Shown here: positions 11,984-23,900 of the stretch, piece by piece | Layout of the letters: every line of letters starts with the position of its first letter | Position numbering within the stretch: position 1 is the stretch's first letter | Source of the DNA: Acanthochromis polyacanthus | Taxonomy: Eukaryota > Chordata > Actinopteri > Pomacentridae | Reading direction: 5' to 3' | Assembly: GCF_021347895.1 (NCBI RefSeq) | Contig: NC_067129.1 | Coordinates: forward strand, 32,029,690 to 32,093,689 | DNA: 64,000 nucleotides | Position numbers and translations under genes: made by a program | The notes under the pieces: generated by a model | Databases searched by the model: none | Seen by the model: the letters and a program-made list of their open reading frames with translations, nothing else | Told to the model about the DNA's origin: nothing

Positions 11984-14900
11984 CTAGATAGATAGATAGA
12001 TAGATAGATAGAAATAGAAATTTACATTTGCAGCTTTACATTGCATTGGAGTACAATTATTATTTTTGTATTATTGTACTACTACTGTATTACTGTTATT
12101 GCTATTCATTTAATTATCATTATATTCCTATAATATTGTATGATTATTGTTTATTATTTTTTATATTACTGAAAGGGAGGTAAAGGATCTTTAGCTGATT
12201 CTTTTAGGTTGATACAGTATCCAAAATGGATGTCGGTCAGGACATGAAAGGAGGAGACCAGCGTCTTCAATATGGTGACGTTTTAATCTGGCACACGGGT
12301 GTATACAGTTCTGAAATAATGAAAATAACAATAAAAACATCAATTCACCTAATAACATATGCACATACAAATAAACCATAAACTTAAATCTATACACCGC
12401 TTCCTCCTGCGTATTCATCATTAAACACCCAAAATGTGTCCACATCCATATTCGCCTGAATTACTCTGACCGATACTGCCCTCTGCTGGCCAAACAGGGC
12501 CCAGAATAAGTGTATCAGTACGAGCACACATGCTACATGCAAGCAATGACAACATGAAACGATACTCACGTTTTTTCATTGACTTAACAGCGAGTGTCAG
12601 GACAAAAAAACACACACTTACAACACATCTGGAAACAGACAGATCTCAGTATTGTCCAACAGGTAACAACAAAAATCGAACAGGTAAGGAAAGTGTTTTT
12701 GCTGCGGCTACGCTCTCTCTCTCTCTCCAGGACGGCTTGTTGCGGTGCTGCCGTTACTTCCTGTGTCAGCAGAGGAATGTCCCTTCAGAATAAGAGCCTC
12801 TAGTACAATTACAGTTACTGGTAGCTATTATTATTATTATTATTAATACTATTACTTCTATTATTATTATTATTACTACTATTATATTACCCTACTATTA
12901 TTATTACTATTATTGTTACTACTACTATTACTATTATCATTATCATTATTAGTATTACTACTACTATTACTACTATATCAATTATTATTATTATTACTAT
13001 TATTACTGCTATTATTACTATTATTTTTATCATTATTATTATTACTGTTATCATTACTACTATTACTATTATATCACGTCTATAAATCACGTTCTTTGGG
13101 AAAGCTTAAACATGTGAGAAAAGTAGCCAGAGATAAAGAATTGTCTACAACAAAAATAATTCCATCATAAATCAGGGCTATTATTAGATCTATCAAATGT
13201 TGTATTCTAACCCACCAATTACTGCAGTAAGTCTGTTTTTCTTTCTTTGTAACAGGCTGTTGCTGGGAACGCTAGATTCATAACATCGAATTTTAAACAA
13301 AAAATGGTCTCAGATTAGTTATTTCACCGGTAATCAGCTGTGTAATACACAGGATGATGTAGAGAGCTGGTTAGATCATGGGTAGAAGCCAGACACGGAG
13401 CTGATGGGGTTCTATCCGTCTTGTCTGCGTTTATTTCACTCTAGCTATGACAACCTGCTAACAATATATTATTCTTACATACATCTTACATGTGAAAAGT
13501 AATCCCACGAGCTCTTGTTTCTTTACAGCGCTCATTAGAGCATCCATAGGCTGAACAGAAGTCCGGCATCTTTCGCTAAGCTCGTCTGCTGTTTAAATAA
13601 CTATGCTGGAGTCAGAGGGAGATAGTGTGTAGCTTAAGTGCTGAGTGGCAAAACCAGCATTGTAAAAAATATCCGAGCACATTGTATAGTAGCTACACGT
13701 GTGACGTTTCTAAAAAATCAAACAGTTTGGCAATCGGTTCAAAATTCAGCGAATAATTCCACTTTTAGATTCAGCAGTACCTCTTGCCTCCGTAGATGTC
13801 TATGGACCACTGCCTCCACTGGCCCCGGTTCAAGATGGCGGCGCTGTAAGCACGTCTCTCGACAGCCTATGAGGCGTCTATGTATATATGTCTTTGACAG
13901 CAACACTGTGCAGGCTGCTATCATGTCCACTTCCATCTTTCACTTTTGAAGCTCTCGCGATCATGGCCTGGATGGAATAGTCCATTATCACTGTCCACAG
14001 GGCCCTGATTCCCAGCTGAATGGAGAGTGGGCTGCCGGTCTGGGGGCCCCTGCAGTTGGAGGGGCCCCAGGCAGTTGCCTACCTTGCCTCTATTGTAAAA
14101 CCGCCACTGGCTCTCACTCTGGGTGCAGTTCCACCGTACCATAACATGATCATCAGCTGTGTCTCAGTCTGTCTCCTTCTCTGCCTCCTCTTTCCTCAGT
14201 GTCGGTTGAGGAACGTACAACAGCTAAACAGCTCATTCTACACATTAGACAGGAACAGACTGACAGAGCCACGGAAGAAATTAAAGTTATACTTTCCACC
14301 ACTATGATTTATGATGTAGCTGAGCCTACTTGCTTGTTTGTCTGGCGCCGCCGAGTCACGTGATGGTCAACATCCAATCACAAGCGGAGGATTAGCAGCT
14401 GCTCCTCAGATGGAGGACCTCTGACAGGCAGATCGCCTGTTCATTGAAGCCGCATCAGTTCAAACATACTCAACGGAAACTGAAACTAAAGTATGATATT
14501 GCAGCACTGGTATCATTGGATATCAACACCCACGCTGAGGTCGATATTATCAATATTTGGGATCGATCCGCCCATCTCTACTTTTTACAAGAAAAATGGT
14601 GCGCCACTGTGGCTCACATGGTTCAGAATGACTTCGCCATCCAGCAAAACGATGCGCCAATGGCGCTGTGGCGATCGGCTAGCGCAAGCCTATTCAGTGC
14701 CGAGGGGTTCTATTCAAGGGTGGTCTTGTTTTTGAGTAAGGGGTTTTCAAACATGAACCAGATGTTGTAATTCTATCCTTCACCAGAAGGTATAAAAGCG
14801 ACCTACCTTCTTTGTTCTGTGACATTCTTATTGGCTTTTGAATCCTCCATCAGACAGACCATGGGTCTGATTAGATGCTGTCTTTTTATAATAAGATTAT

Positions 14901-17900
14901 ATTAAAAGCACCAGTGTCACCGGATGTGTTATTCAACCTCGGCACATCTAAGAGAAACCATGACACATGCTAAAATACACTGGGTCAAAAACAAACATAC
15001 AGCAACTTTAATATACAGAAGTCTCAAGACTGCAGTGATACATACGGTCTTATGGACACCTTTGCTCATGACTGTATCGACAAGTTCAATTTGCAATAAA
15101 ATGTCAGCTGTCCTGCAAACAGTAATAATCTGCCATCAAGGTTGACTATCTGTTGTTGAAACATTTATAGCAGGGATCACCAAACTTCATGAAACTGAGA
15201 GACACTTCAAGGGGAATGAGTCTTAAAGGGACACTTTTTTGATCCAAACGTCCTGAATAAACTTGTACAATTACTTTTTAATAACAGTAATGATAATAAC
15301 AAGAATAATAATAATAGTGATATGTCAGGAGACTGTCTGATCACATTGGTGTTAATAATTAATAATTATTTTACTGATTTCCACAACATTGATGGTAGGA
15401 AACAGATGTATATAAACATGCAACATTATTCATTGCTGTTAACCTGTTCTAACATTTGAAAGTCAGTGAGATCACATCTCTGAAATGTTTGTAAATATCT
15501 TTCTTGAAGTGAAGGCCATTTGCACAGTTAGGATATTATTTTCCACCCGTCCAGCATTCAGACTGAATAGCTGCTCAGCAATGCATGTCATGTTTACGTG
15601 CATGAAAGAATCTGAAACAAATTACTCACATAGATCAAGTTGATCAAAGTCATAAAACTTCCAACTCTTGCCCAAGTCTGTTTATGACTTGAAAGTATTT
15701 TTCCACAGCTACGTTAAAAACCTCAGATGCAGCAGCATCATCATTCAACAACGAATGTTCGGAGGGAAAGTGCTGCACTTTTTTTCTCTAAATGAACAGA
15801 GAAATTGTTTGCTTTAGCTTTAAATGTGTTTACAGTGTTTATCATGTCAGCAACAGTCTTATCTTTGCCTTGCAGTTCACAGTTCTAATGGTTCAGTTTC
15901 CCATTGATGTCTGTTAAAAATTCACTTTTCTGCCATGTTTTGTTGGTAAAAACCACATCTAGTCCCCATCATGCTCTTCAGCAAAGAGTGACGTGGAGGT
16001 TTGACACACGCATTGAACTCTGACTTCAGACAAGGTCAGGGTTCATTTACACATACAATGTTTTTGTTTTTAAAAATGTATATTACATATTGTCATGATT
16101 AAATCTGCATTAATGTAGGTGTTTTTGAGTCAAAAAGAAAAGGAACTACATTTTAAAAAAACTATCTCCATGGTGACTAGTGCTGTTTATAGAACATGCC
16201 TCGTGGGCACCTTGTTGACTACCTCTGATTTACAGACTGATGAATGAATCCTTCTTGTACAGTCAGGTGTTATCTCCAGTAAAACTTCTGTTGTCGTTTC
16301 AGTTTTGCTCTGGAGATCAGCCGGTCATGAGGGTCTATGAAACTGTCCTGTACAAAATGGAAGTGCAGCATACTGTGTTGGTCCACAGTCCAGTCAATCA
16401 GGAGCTCTTCTCTGACTATCCTCTGCTGACTGACGATCTGAACGCCGTCTGTGTTTACAAAGACGGTCACTTCATCTGGAGGCCGTACGCCATGAGTGAG
16501 ACTCACAGGTAAGACCTATGAAGAGATAAACGGGCTCAGAACCAGGACATGAATGGCAACAGAATCAGTTGTGTAGCTGATTAGAATATCTCGGTTTGTT
16601 ACTGTTTGGTTTTTCCATCAGGTATGAGTTGGTGGAGAGACCTGGAGAAAACCAGATGGATGCTCAGGAGTGGCATCCTCCAGAGTTTTATATCTGGGAT
16701 AATGTTGCCATCGCCCTGCATGTGGGCAAAGAGGTATCTTCAAAGCTTGTTCTGTCTAAACAGCTTAAACCTTTAATGTTTAATGTTTCAGGGAAAAAAT
16801 ACCCTCAGTTGTCAAAAAAAGTCAAGGCAAAAAAATTGGGACTTTGTTCTCCAACTTCTGTTTTGTCCGGGACGTCAGAAGGCGTCTTTAATAAGAAAAG
16901 TTAATTTGAGCTGCTTGAACTGTTCAGCAATTTTGAATTTAAACTTTCTGTACATCAACTCTTTGTTTCAGCTGTACTTGTACTAATAATTTCAATTAGT
17001 CATATTTTATAAATATTTTCTTTAGTTTTGCTTTATTTCTTTTTCCAGGTGCTGAAGTTCGATGCTGATAAGCTGAGAAAGAACCTCAAGTTCTGCCAGA
17101 AGGGCAAGCCAGTTATCGGGACTTTTGATAGTTTTGAGGACGCTGAAAACCAAGTTCAAGATCTGTGGCCGGACTGTGACTCCCCACTGGACAAGGAGTG
17201 TTCACTGGAGCAGCATTTCACAGGTATTACAGCTGTAACTCACCGAGCTGAACTGACTTCACCAGCTTTTCTTTGTTCATTCTGCATGAAAACTTGATTC
17301 TGTTGACTGTATGAACCTGTTTTTTCCCAAAAAACACAAACAGCTGGGAAGGTTTGAAAACGGCAAAAATGACAGAAAAGTCTAAGAAACTACAGTTTGG
17401 CTGTATTTTTATTTTTTATTTAACCTTTATTTAACCTGTGTTTGGACTTTTATTATCGTAAAATGAGAAGCTGCTGTTGCTGCAATGTTGGTATCTTAAA
17501 AATGATTTACACAGTTTACTTTGAAACTATAAACAAGTACAAGCAAAATATTTTAAAAATGGGATAAACTGTGGCCAAAAATGTTGTCAATTTTTCCAAC
17601 ATCACATCAAAAGTACCACCCATTAATTCCTAAAAATGGAAACCAAGTTAGTATTTTTAAGTTTACCGTTTTATTTCAATGTGCTGGATCAGCATATACC
17701 TACAGTCAGTAACCATGACAACAGAGATGCAGATGTCAATTCACACCTGACTCAAATGATCAGCTCGTCATCAGGCTTCTGCAGAGGCTTGATGACGAGC
17801 TGATCATTTGAATCAGGTGTGTTGGAGCAGGGAAGCATCTAAAACATGCAGGACATGGGGTCCTGAGGAACAGGGTTGAGAACCACTGCTCTAACAGATC

Positions 17901-20900
17901 TGATGCAACAGTTTCCATCATGGTGATTTGTCTGGTCTGTTGTCCGCTCATTCCAGCCATTCTAATGTGTTCCGTGTGTTTTTTTATTTAAAGTGTTTAT
18001 CAATCGATGATTTTTTCTTTTTTTTTTTTTTGTATTCCAAAATTATAGTTTGCACGGGTGTAAAACAGTTTCACTCCACTTTGGTGCAGAACATCAGTGA
18101 ATTAATTGTTTGTCATGGTCTTCAGCAGTAATTTTCGTTGGTAAAAGAGAGACATTAGTATCGGACATGTCTGCGTCTTCAAACCATAAACAAGGAAGTG
18201 AATTCGGTGACGTACGTGCATTACGATTGTGCTGGGAGCTGCTATGATTGGCGGAACTCACGGGAGGCGGGCCAAAATTGCGGTGATTGGACAAGGCCAC
18301 GCAAAATTCACGGAGGTTGTTTTATTTTGTGTGAATTTGCACGATTGCATCATGACTTCCTGGAGGGACCGTATTCAATTCAATTCAGCTCAATTCAATT
18401 CAATTTTATTTATATAGCGCCAATTACAGTCAAATTGTCTCAAGACGCTTCACAGAACCCAAATGCCTGAACCCCCAGAGCAGCCCAAAGGTGACAGTGG
18501 CAAGAAAAAAACCCTTTTAACAGGGAAAAAACTTCGAGCAGAACCTGGCTCTTTATGTGGGGGGACCCATCTGCTGCTGGCCGGGCGGGTTGAGAGGGAC
18601 AGAAGAGGTAGAGAAGTAGAGGAATAGGGATGGGAGAAGAGGGGGTGGGGAACAAGGAACATATAACTCACAGTTGGATACATGTATGATAAGACAGATG
18701 ATACATACAAAGTACAAACTAACATTGAAACTGATTCATAGTTTACTGTTATGATGTACAGCTCTGGCATTAAATAAACCTTACATATAGCTGGTAGTAA
18801 AATGCAAACAGTATGTAGAAGAGCACATCAAGTGTAGTGAGGGTGAAGCAGAGTAGACTGGAAGCAGTGGGCTGGAGGAAGGTCAGCAGCAGATGATTCA
18901 GCAATGATTTTATGACTTCATGCCCCTGAATGTTTCTATTTTTTAATTGTTATTTTATCTGATTGCTCTATTTTTATTTCATGATTGTTGTTTCTATCCA
19001 TTTATATCTTAAATGTAACACTTTGAGATTTTGCCTAAATGAAAAGTGCATTACAAATATTTACTATTCATCAACTGTTTGTGCAGTAATTTTATTGTCA
19101 CATTATTTACAGTCATTCTGAACAATTTTAAAGTCATTTCAGATTGCTTTTGTTAAGTTTAAAAAAAATTAGGAAAATATTTGAATCATTATAGACTAAT
19201 TTTGAGGTAAAGTTTTTGTCATTCTATACAAGTTCCAAGTCATTTTTTGACCAGCTTTTAGTATTTTTAAATATAAATTTATGCAAGTTTTTAGTCATGT
19301 TGAACTAGCTTTGACTTATTTTGGCAAAAAAAGATATTTGAATCATTTTATGTAAATTTTAAGTCATTTTGGAGCTTGAATCAGAATTCACATTTGTCCT
19401 CATTACCTTGAATCTCTACAGCTCTCACAGTGTGTGGGTCTGGACTCGAGCGGAGAACCACGCTGTCGAGGCTGAGTAGAGAAAGAACGGATTTTATTGT
19501 AGGAGGGAAGGAGTGAGTGTGGTCAGGGGTGAGGGTCCAGGAACGCAGCGGAGGCGGATGAGGGGTTTCCGGCTGCAGAGGTGGAGGGGAGCCGGGGATT
19601 AACAGCCGTGGGAGGGCTCCGGAGGGGAGCAGAGTGAGGCGGCAGATGTGTTGGGGATCCCTGGCGGCTGGTGGTTCCAGGAGGTTCGCGGTGGTGGGAA
19701 TTCGTGGAGGTCCGGCGGGTCCGTGGGTTCCAGAAGGCAAGGAGGGGGAAACCAAGGGAGGAGGTCCAGAATGATATGGACTGAGTTGTTCATGGGGAAG
19801 CAGGCAGGTCTCGGCGGGGACAAGAACCCGGACAGCTGGTCCTAGGCATGCAGAGGAAAAATAGACGTTAGTAACGTTTCACAATAAACACAGCAGAATC
19901 TAGAGTCGGCAAGACGAAGACTGACTGAAAGCCTAGTGCAGCAATCTGGCAGGGAATGGAAGAGTGAACCAGTCTTTTATGGCAGCAGTGGTGATTAGTG
20001 GAATGCTTCTCAGCTGTCCGGGCTCCAGTGCAGCGGCTGATTGTCTGAGTAGACACAGCTGTGACAGACGTGTACCACTCAGAGCTCTGCTGGGGAGGAA
20101 ATACAGAGAGGGAGAGAAAAAGAGCAGGAGGGAGAAAAAGGAGGGAGAAAGAGAAGAGGGGAAAGGGTTTTTGGGATGCCAGGTGGGAAAGGGTGGGGGT
20201 GAGGAGGGAGCCCTGACAACAACAGAGCAAAAGTAGTTAACAAGTAATGGCAGAAAAGAAAGGAAATATCAGAGTTTTTACCACCAGAGTTGATGTTTGT
20301 TTCTCTGTGTTCCAGTTCCAGACCTCAGACTGGTTCTTGTTGGGAGGACTGGATCAGGGAAGAGCTCCACTGGAAACATCATACTGGGAAGAGACGCCTT
20401 CAGTACTGGTGGTGCTGCTGCAGGTAACACTGGATGTTTAGTCCATGTAGAGCAGTGGCGGCTGGTGAATTTTTCTCTTGGGGGGCGCACTTAATTTACC
20501 AAACCAAATAGCAGAGTCGGCAACACCGGAATACAAGAATTGATGTAAATTATGTTCACAGCCATTTGATGTGCTACGAGGGTACACCTAAGCACTACTG
20601 CTCAGTCAAATAGACAATTATGCACGTAAATGTTACCAGCTAGTGAATTTGAATTTATCTCCCCAGTGTTTGATATGATTTGCTCCAGATAAGGTGTAAT
20701 TGGTACACACAAACCCTTAAAATCTCCTTTTCTATAATTAAACAAATTAAGAATGTATAAATATGCAAATCTATTTTTTACTTCAAAAGTAAAAAAAGAA
20801 ACAATTCATTTTTCCAGCTTCAAAGAGTGCCAAGTGCTTCTTCTGTCAACAACATATTTATATTTACATACTCAAATAAACAAAAACAAATCCATACCTG

Positions 20901-23900
20901 TTAAACCAACAAACATTGGACATTTTGTTAAAAAAAAACCCTAACTATAAGACTTAAAGCAGACAGTGCTTCTGTGAGCTAACTTTTACATCAACAACCT
21001 TACATGACAATGAGAAAACAGCAAATCTGCATATTTAAGATCAAAGCAATAAAAAAAATACTGAAACCATTAGGCATTATACTCTGTATAACTGTGCATG
21101 TGAAAATAAAACCTATCTTATCTTATCTTAGGCTTTGAGCCCAAAGTGCTTCTGTCAACTAACATTAAATATTTACAATGAAAATAAAGAAAAACAGTAA
21201 TTCCTCAGATTTCAGAACATATGAGAATCAACAGGCTTTCAGTCTAAAGTGCCACTTGTGTCAACTAACATTTCTATTTACATTATTAAATGACAAAAAA
21301 GTAAATCCTCACATTTCAGAGATTAAAGCCAGCACCTCTACATCTGTGCCCCGCTGTCTCCTATTTCTTGCACTGAAGAGGAACGAACTCCGCATGTCAA
21401 AGTTATAACGAGAGTCAATGGGGAAAGATGAGTGCGTCCTGGCCGGATACATCTCCACTATTAGTAATTGTAGATGTCAGACGTTTCTAATCTGACTTTT
21501 TATTACAAATTATACATTTTAGTAACTCTCTACAGGCTCTATGATCATTTTGCTTGTTAAAAACATAGGATATACATGTAAATGTAATTTTTAAAACGTC
21601 TTATTAAAGGAAGGGCTGTGACTCTACATGATGTGAGACGGAGATTGCGGCGCCCTAGCGCCCTCTATTGACTAGCCCTCTCCTGATGTGGAGCCCCCTT
21701 TTGTCCATAATTGGTAATGCCTTTGTGCACTTGGAAAAATGTTGGTTCCACGTTAAATAGAAATTAAACTTTGAAGTTTCATTATTTATGAATTGTGGTG
21801 CTGCTGCCAGTTCATCATCAGGTAACATGAGATAAATCTGAATACAGTAAATATTATCAGGATGATTGTTAATATTAGCTGTTAACAACCTGCACACCAG
21901 TTCAAGAAAGTGCAGTTAGTGCTATTCTGTTTTCTGTTTTCTGTTAAGCCCCCCACCCTCCACCACGACTATAAACAGTATCATTTGTCTATAAAATTGT
22001 TACAAGTACATCTCTACAGAACACTGTATTCTTATGAACATTAAGGAAAACTAAAAAAACAACAGAAGAATAACTTCATTAACCTTGTTTTTCAGTCTGA
22101 ACCAGAAAAGATTTAAAGTGCACCAATTTGCCTTAAATTCAGCACATTTAAATTTTGATGTAAACTATAAGCATTTTTCAACCAACTAATGGAGCCATTT
22201 GATACTGAAAAGTACATTTAAGTAAAATCAGTAAATAATAATAAATGAAAACTGATCAGCACCATTACCTCAGGAGTACAACATATAAAACACTTTAACC
22301 TACAAAACAAAAATGAATAAAACAAATTGTGCTGATTATTTTTTATCAAAATGATTAAGTCAGGATTAATGGCTACAATGAGCACGTTTTGCAGTGCACA
22401 GCTTTTCAAAGCGGGGTTTGAAGCATGATACTGCAGCTCTCAGCTCCTGCTCAGTGTTTAGCTGGGACCTGTACTTGGTCTGCAGTGCAGCAACAGCAGA
22501 GAAGCCAGTTTCACAAAGATAAGATGTTGTAAAGGGAAGAAGAATGCCCACAGCCCTCTGCCCTAAGAGTGGATACTGTCTCTCTACACTCAGCCAGAAC
22601 TCACTCAGTGTCTGTGATGTGAACCTGAGGCATCATGTCAATGAGCTGCTCCTCCTCTGTAGAACTGAAGCCAGTGGGAGCTGGTTCATTGAAAGGATCT
22701 GTCACCCAGGCATACTAGGAACTGTTTTCAGGGAAGTACTTTTTAAAGATTCCATCAGTGATGAAATATGCTGCTTCATACATGGAATCACTGAGGTGGC
22801 ATCAGTCAGTAGTTTCAAGGTTCTGGAATGAATCAGTATTCCCTTCATCAAGCTTTCTGGTAAAACAGCTGATCTTGTCTGTGACCTGATGGAGGAGTTT
22901 ATCTTTCCCTTGAAGCTGTAGATTTTTGGCTTTCTAAATATGTCACCCAGGTAGGACAGATTCCCCAGGAAATTTTCATCACTAAATTTTTCTGTGGCTT
23001 CATGCTTGTGCTCCTGCTCCAAAAACATTCTTATCTCCTCTCTGAGCTCAAAAGCTGGAGACAAGACTTTTCCTCTTGATAGCCACCTTGTTTCACTGTG
23101 AAACAGCACAGCTTGATGTTCAGCTCCCATCTCCTCACAGATAGCAGAGAAGACTCTTGTTTTTAGTGGTCTGTTCTTTATAAAACTGACTACACCTACA
23201 ATGTCAGTCATAACCTCACTTAATTCAGAGCTAATGTGCCTTTATGTGTCCACTCAGCATTAGCTGAGGCCTTCTTGATGAATGCCTGAAGCCCTTTTCT
23301 CAAAAAACGACCCCAACACAGAACTCTCTACATGAAGTTTACTAAAATGTTTCACTGTGCTGAATGTATCTTCCAACAACTTGCTCCTAAATGAATGTAG
23401 ACATAAAATATAGAGATATAATAAATGTGTACAAATAAATGTAGAAATATAATGAATGTAGATATATGATGTAGAAATGATAACACATTGTTTAGTGGTT
23501 TGAGTACCACTAAGATAGAAGATGTGATGTATTACAAACATTTACCATTTAACAAAATTTGTAAACTGTGTTTCTTCTCCTCAGGGAACGTTCAGTGCTG
23601 TCTGCAGACGGCGATAGCCTGCTGCTGTAATGTGACGGCTGTTGAGACTCCTGGATTCTCAGAAACACCTGAAGTGAGGACAGAGATCAGGAGATGTGTC
23701 GACATGTTGGCCCCGGGGCCCCACGCCTTCCTGCTGGTCATCAAGGTGAGGTCCCAAATAGATGAAGAACTCTTGTTCACCGTGAGGCAGATGGAGGAGA
23801 TCTTTGGAGAGAACGTCTGGAGCCACACATATGTAGTCCTCACCTACAAACCGGACACCGAGCATCAGGTGGCAGCAGCTAAAGCCAAGCTGAGGGAGAT

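Larger units (their letters stand above)
11734..13896. mobile_element. 2.16-kb hAT-type element with 8-bp duplication
   Basis: Target duplications ACAGCAAC lie at 11726-11733 and 13897-13904. The ends are inverted for about 90 bp, starting CATAGACATATATACATAGA, and include the shared CAGCGCCGCCATCTTG. The start resembles that of the foldback element at 6770, suggesting the same family. The interior holds two microsatellites and no transposase. Confidence 0.75.
3966..15074. mobile_element. Old Tc1/mariner-like element in intron 1, expanded by later insertions
   Basis: The left end (TA then cagagctgaacaaac) and right end (tttgctcatgactg then TA) are inverted relatives of the 634-bp element at 46478-47111, which occupies the same place in gene B. 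The element was therefore present before A and B separated. In A its interior has grown to 11.1 kb through the hAT, piggyBac, SINE and palindromic insertions listed separately. Confidence 0.65.
17224..20321 (+). other. Intron between N-module and GTPase cassette, gene A
   Basis: The intron core (17224-17740 and about 18955-19423) is shared with copies B and C. It includes long irregular 'aagtcattttggacaagttt' iterations that recur at 32612-32870, 49130-49700 and 57220-57520. The rest consists of the insertions listed separately. Confidence 0.6.

Noticed and set aside
12887..13170. Open frames of poly-Ile/Val and poly-Leu on opposite strands
   Set aside because: They translate an imperfect trinucleotide repeat and have no codon or conservation support.
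19381..20236. Several overlapping frames of 90-124 residues on both strands
   Set aside because: They lie in a GC-rich candidate LTR, are Pro/Ser or Gly/Arg-rich on opposite strands and show no family motif.
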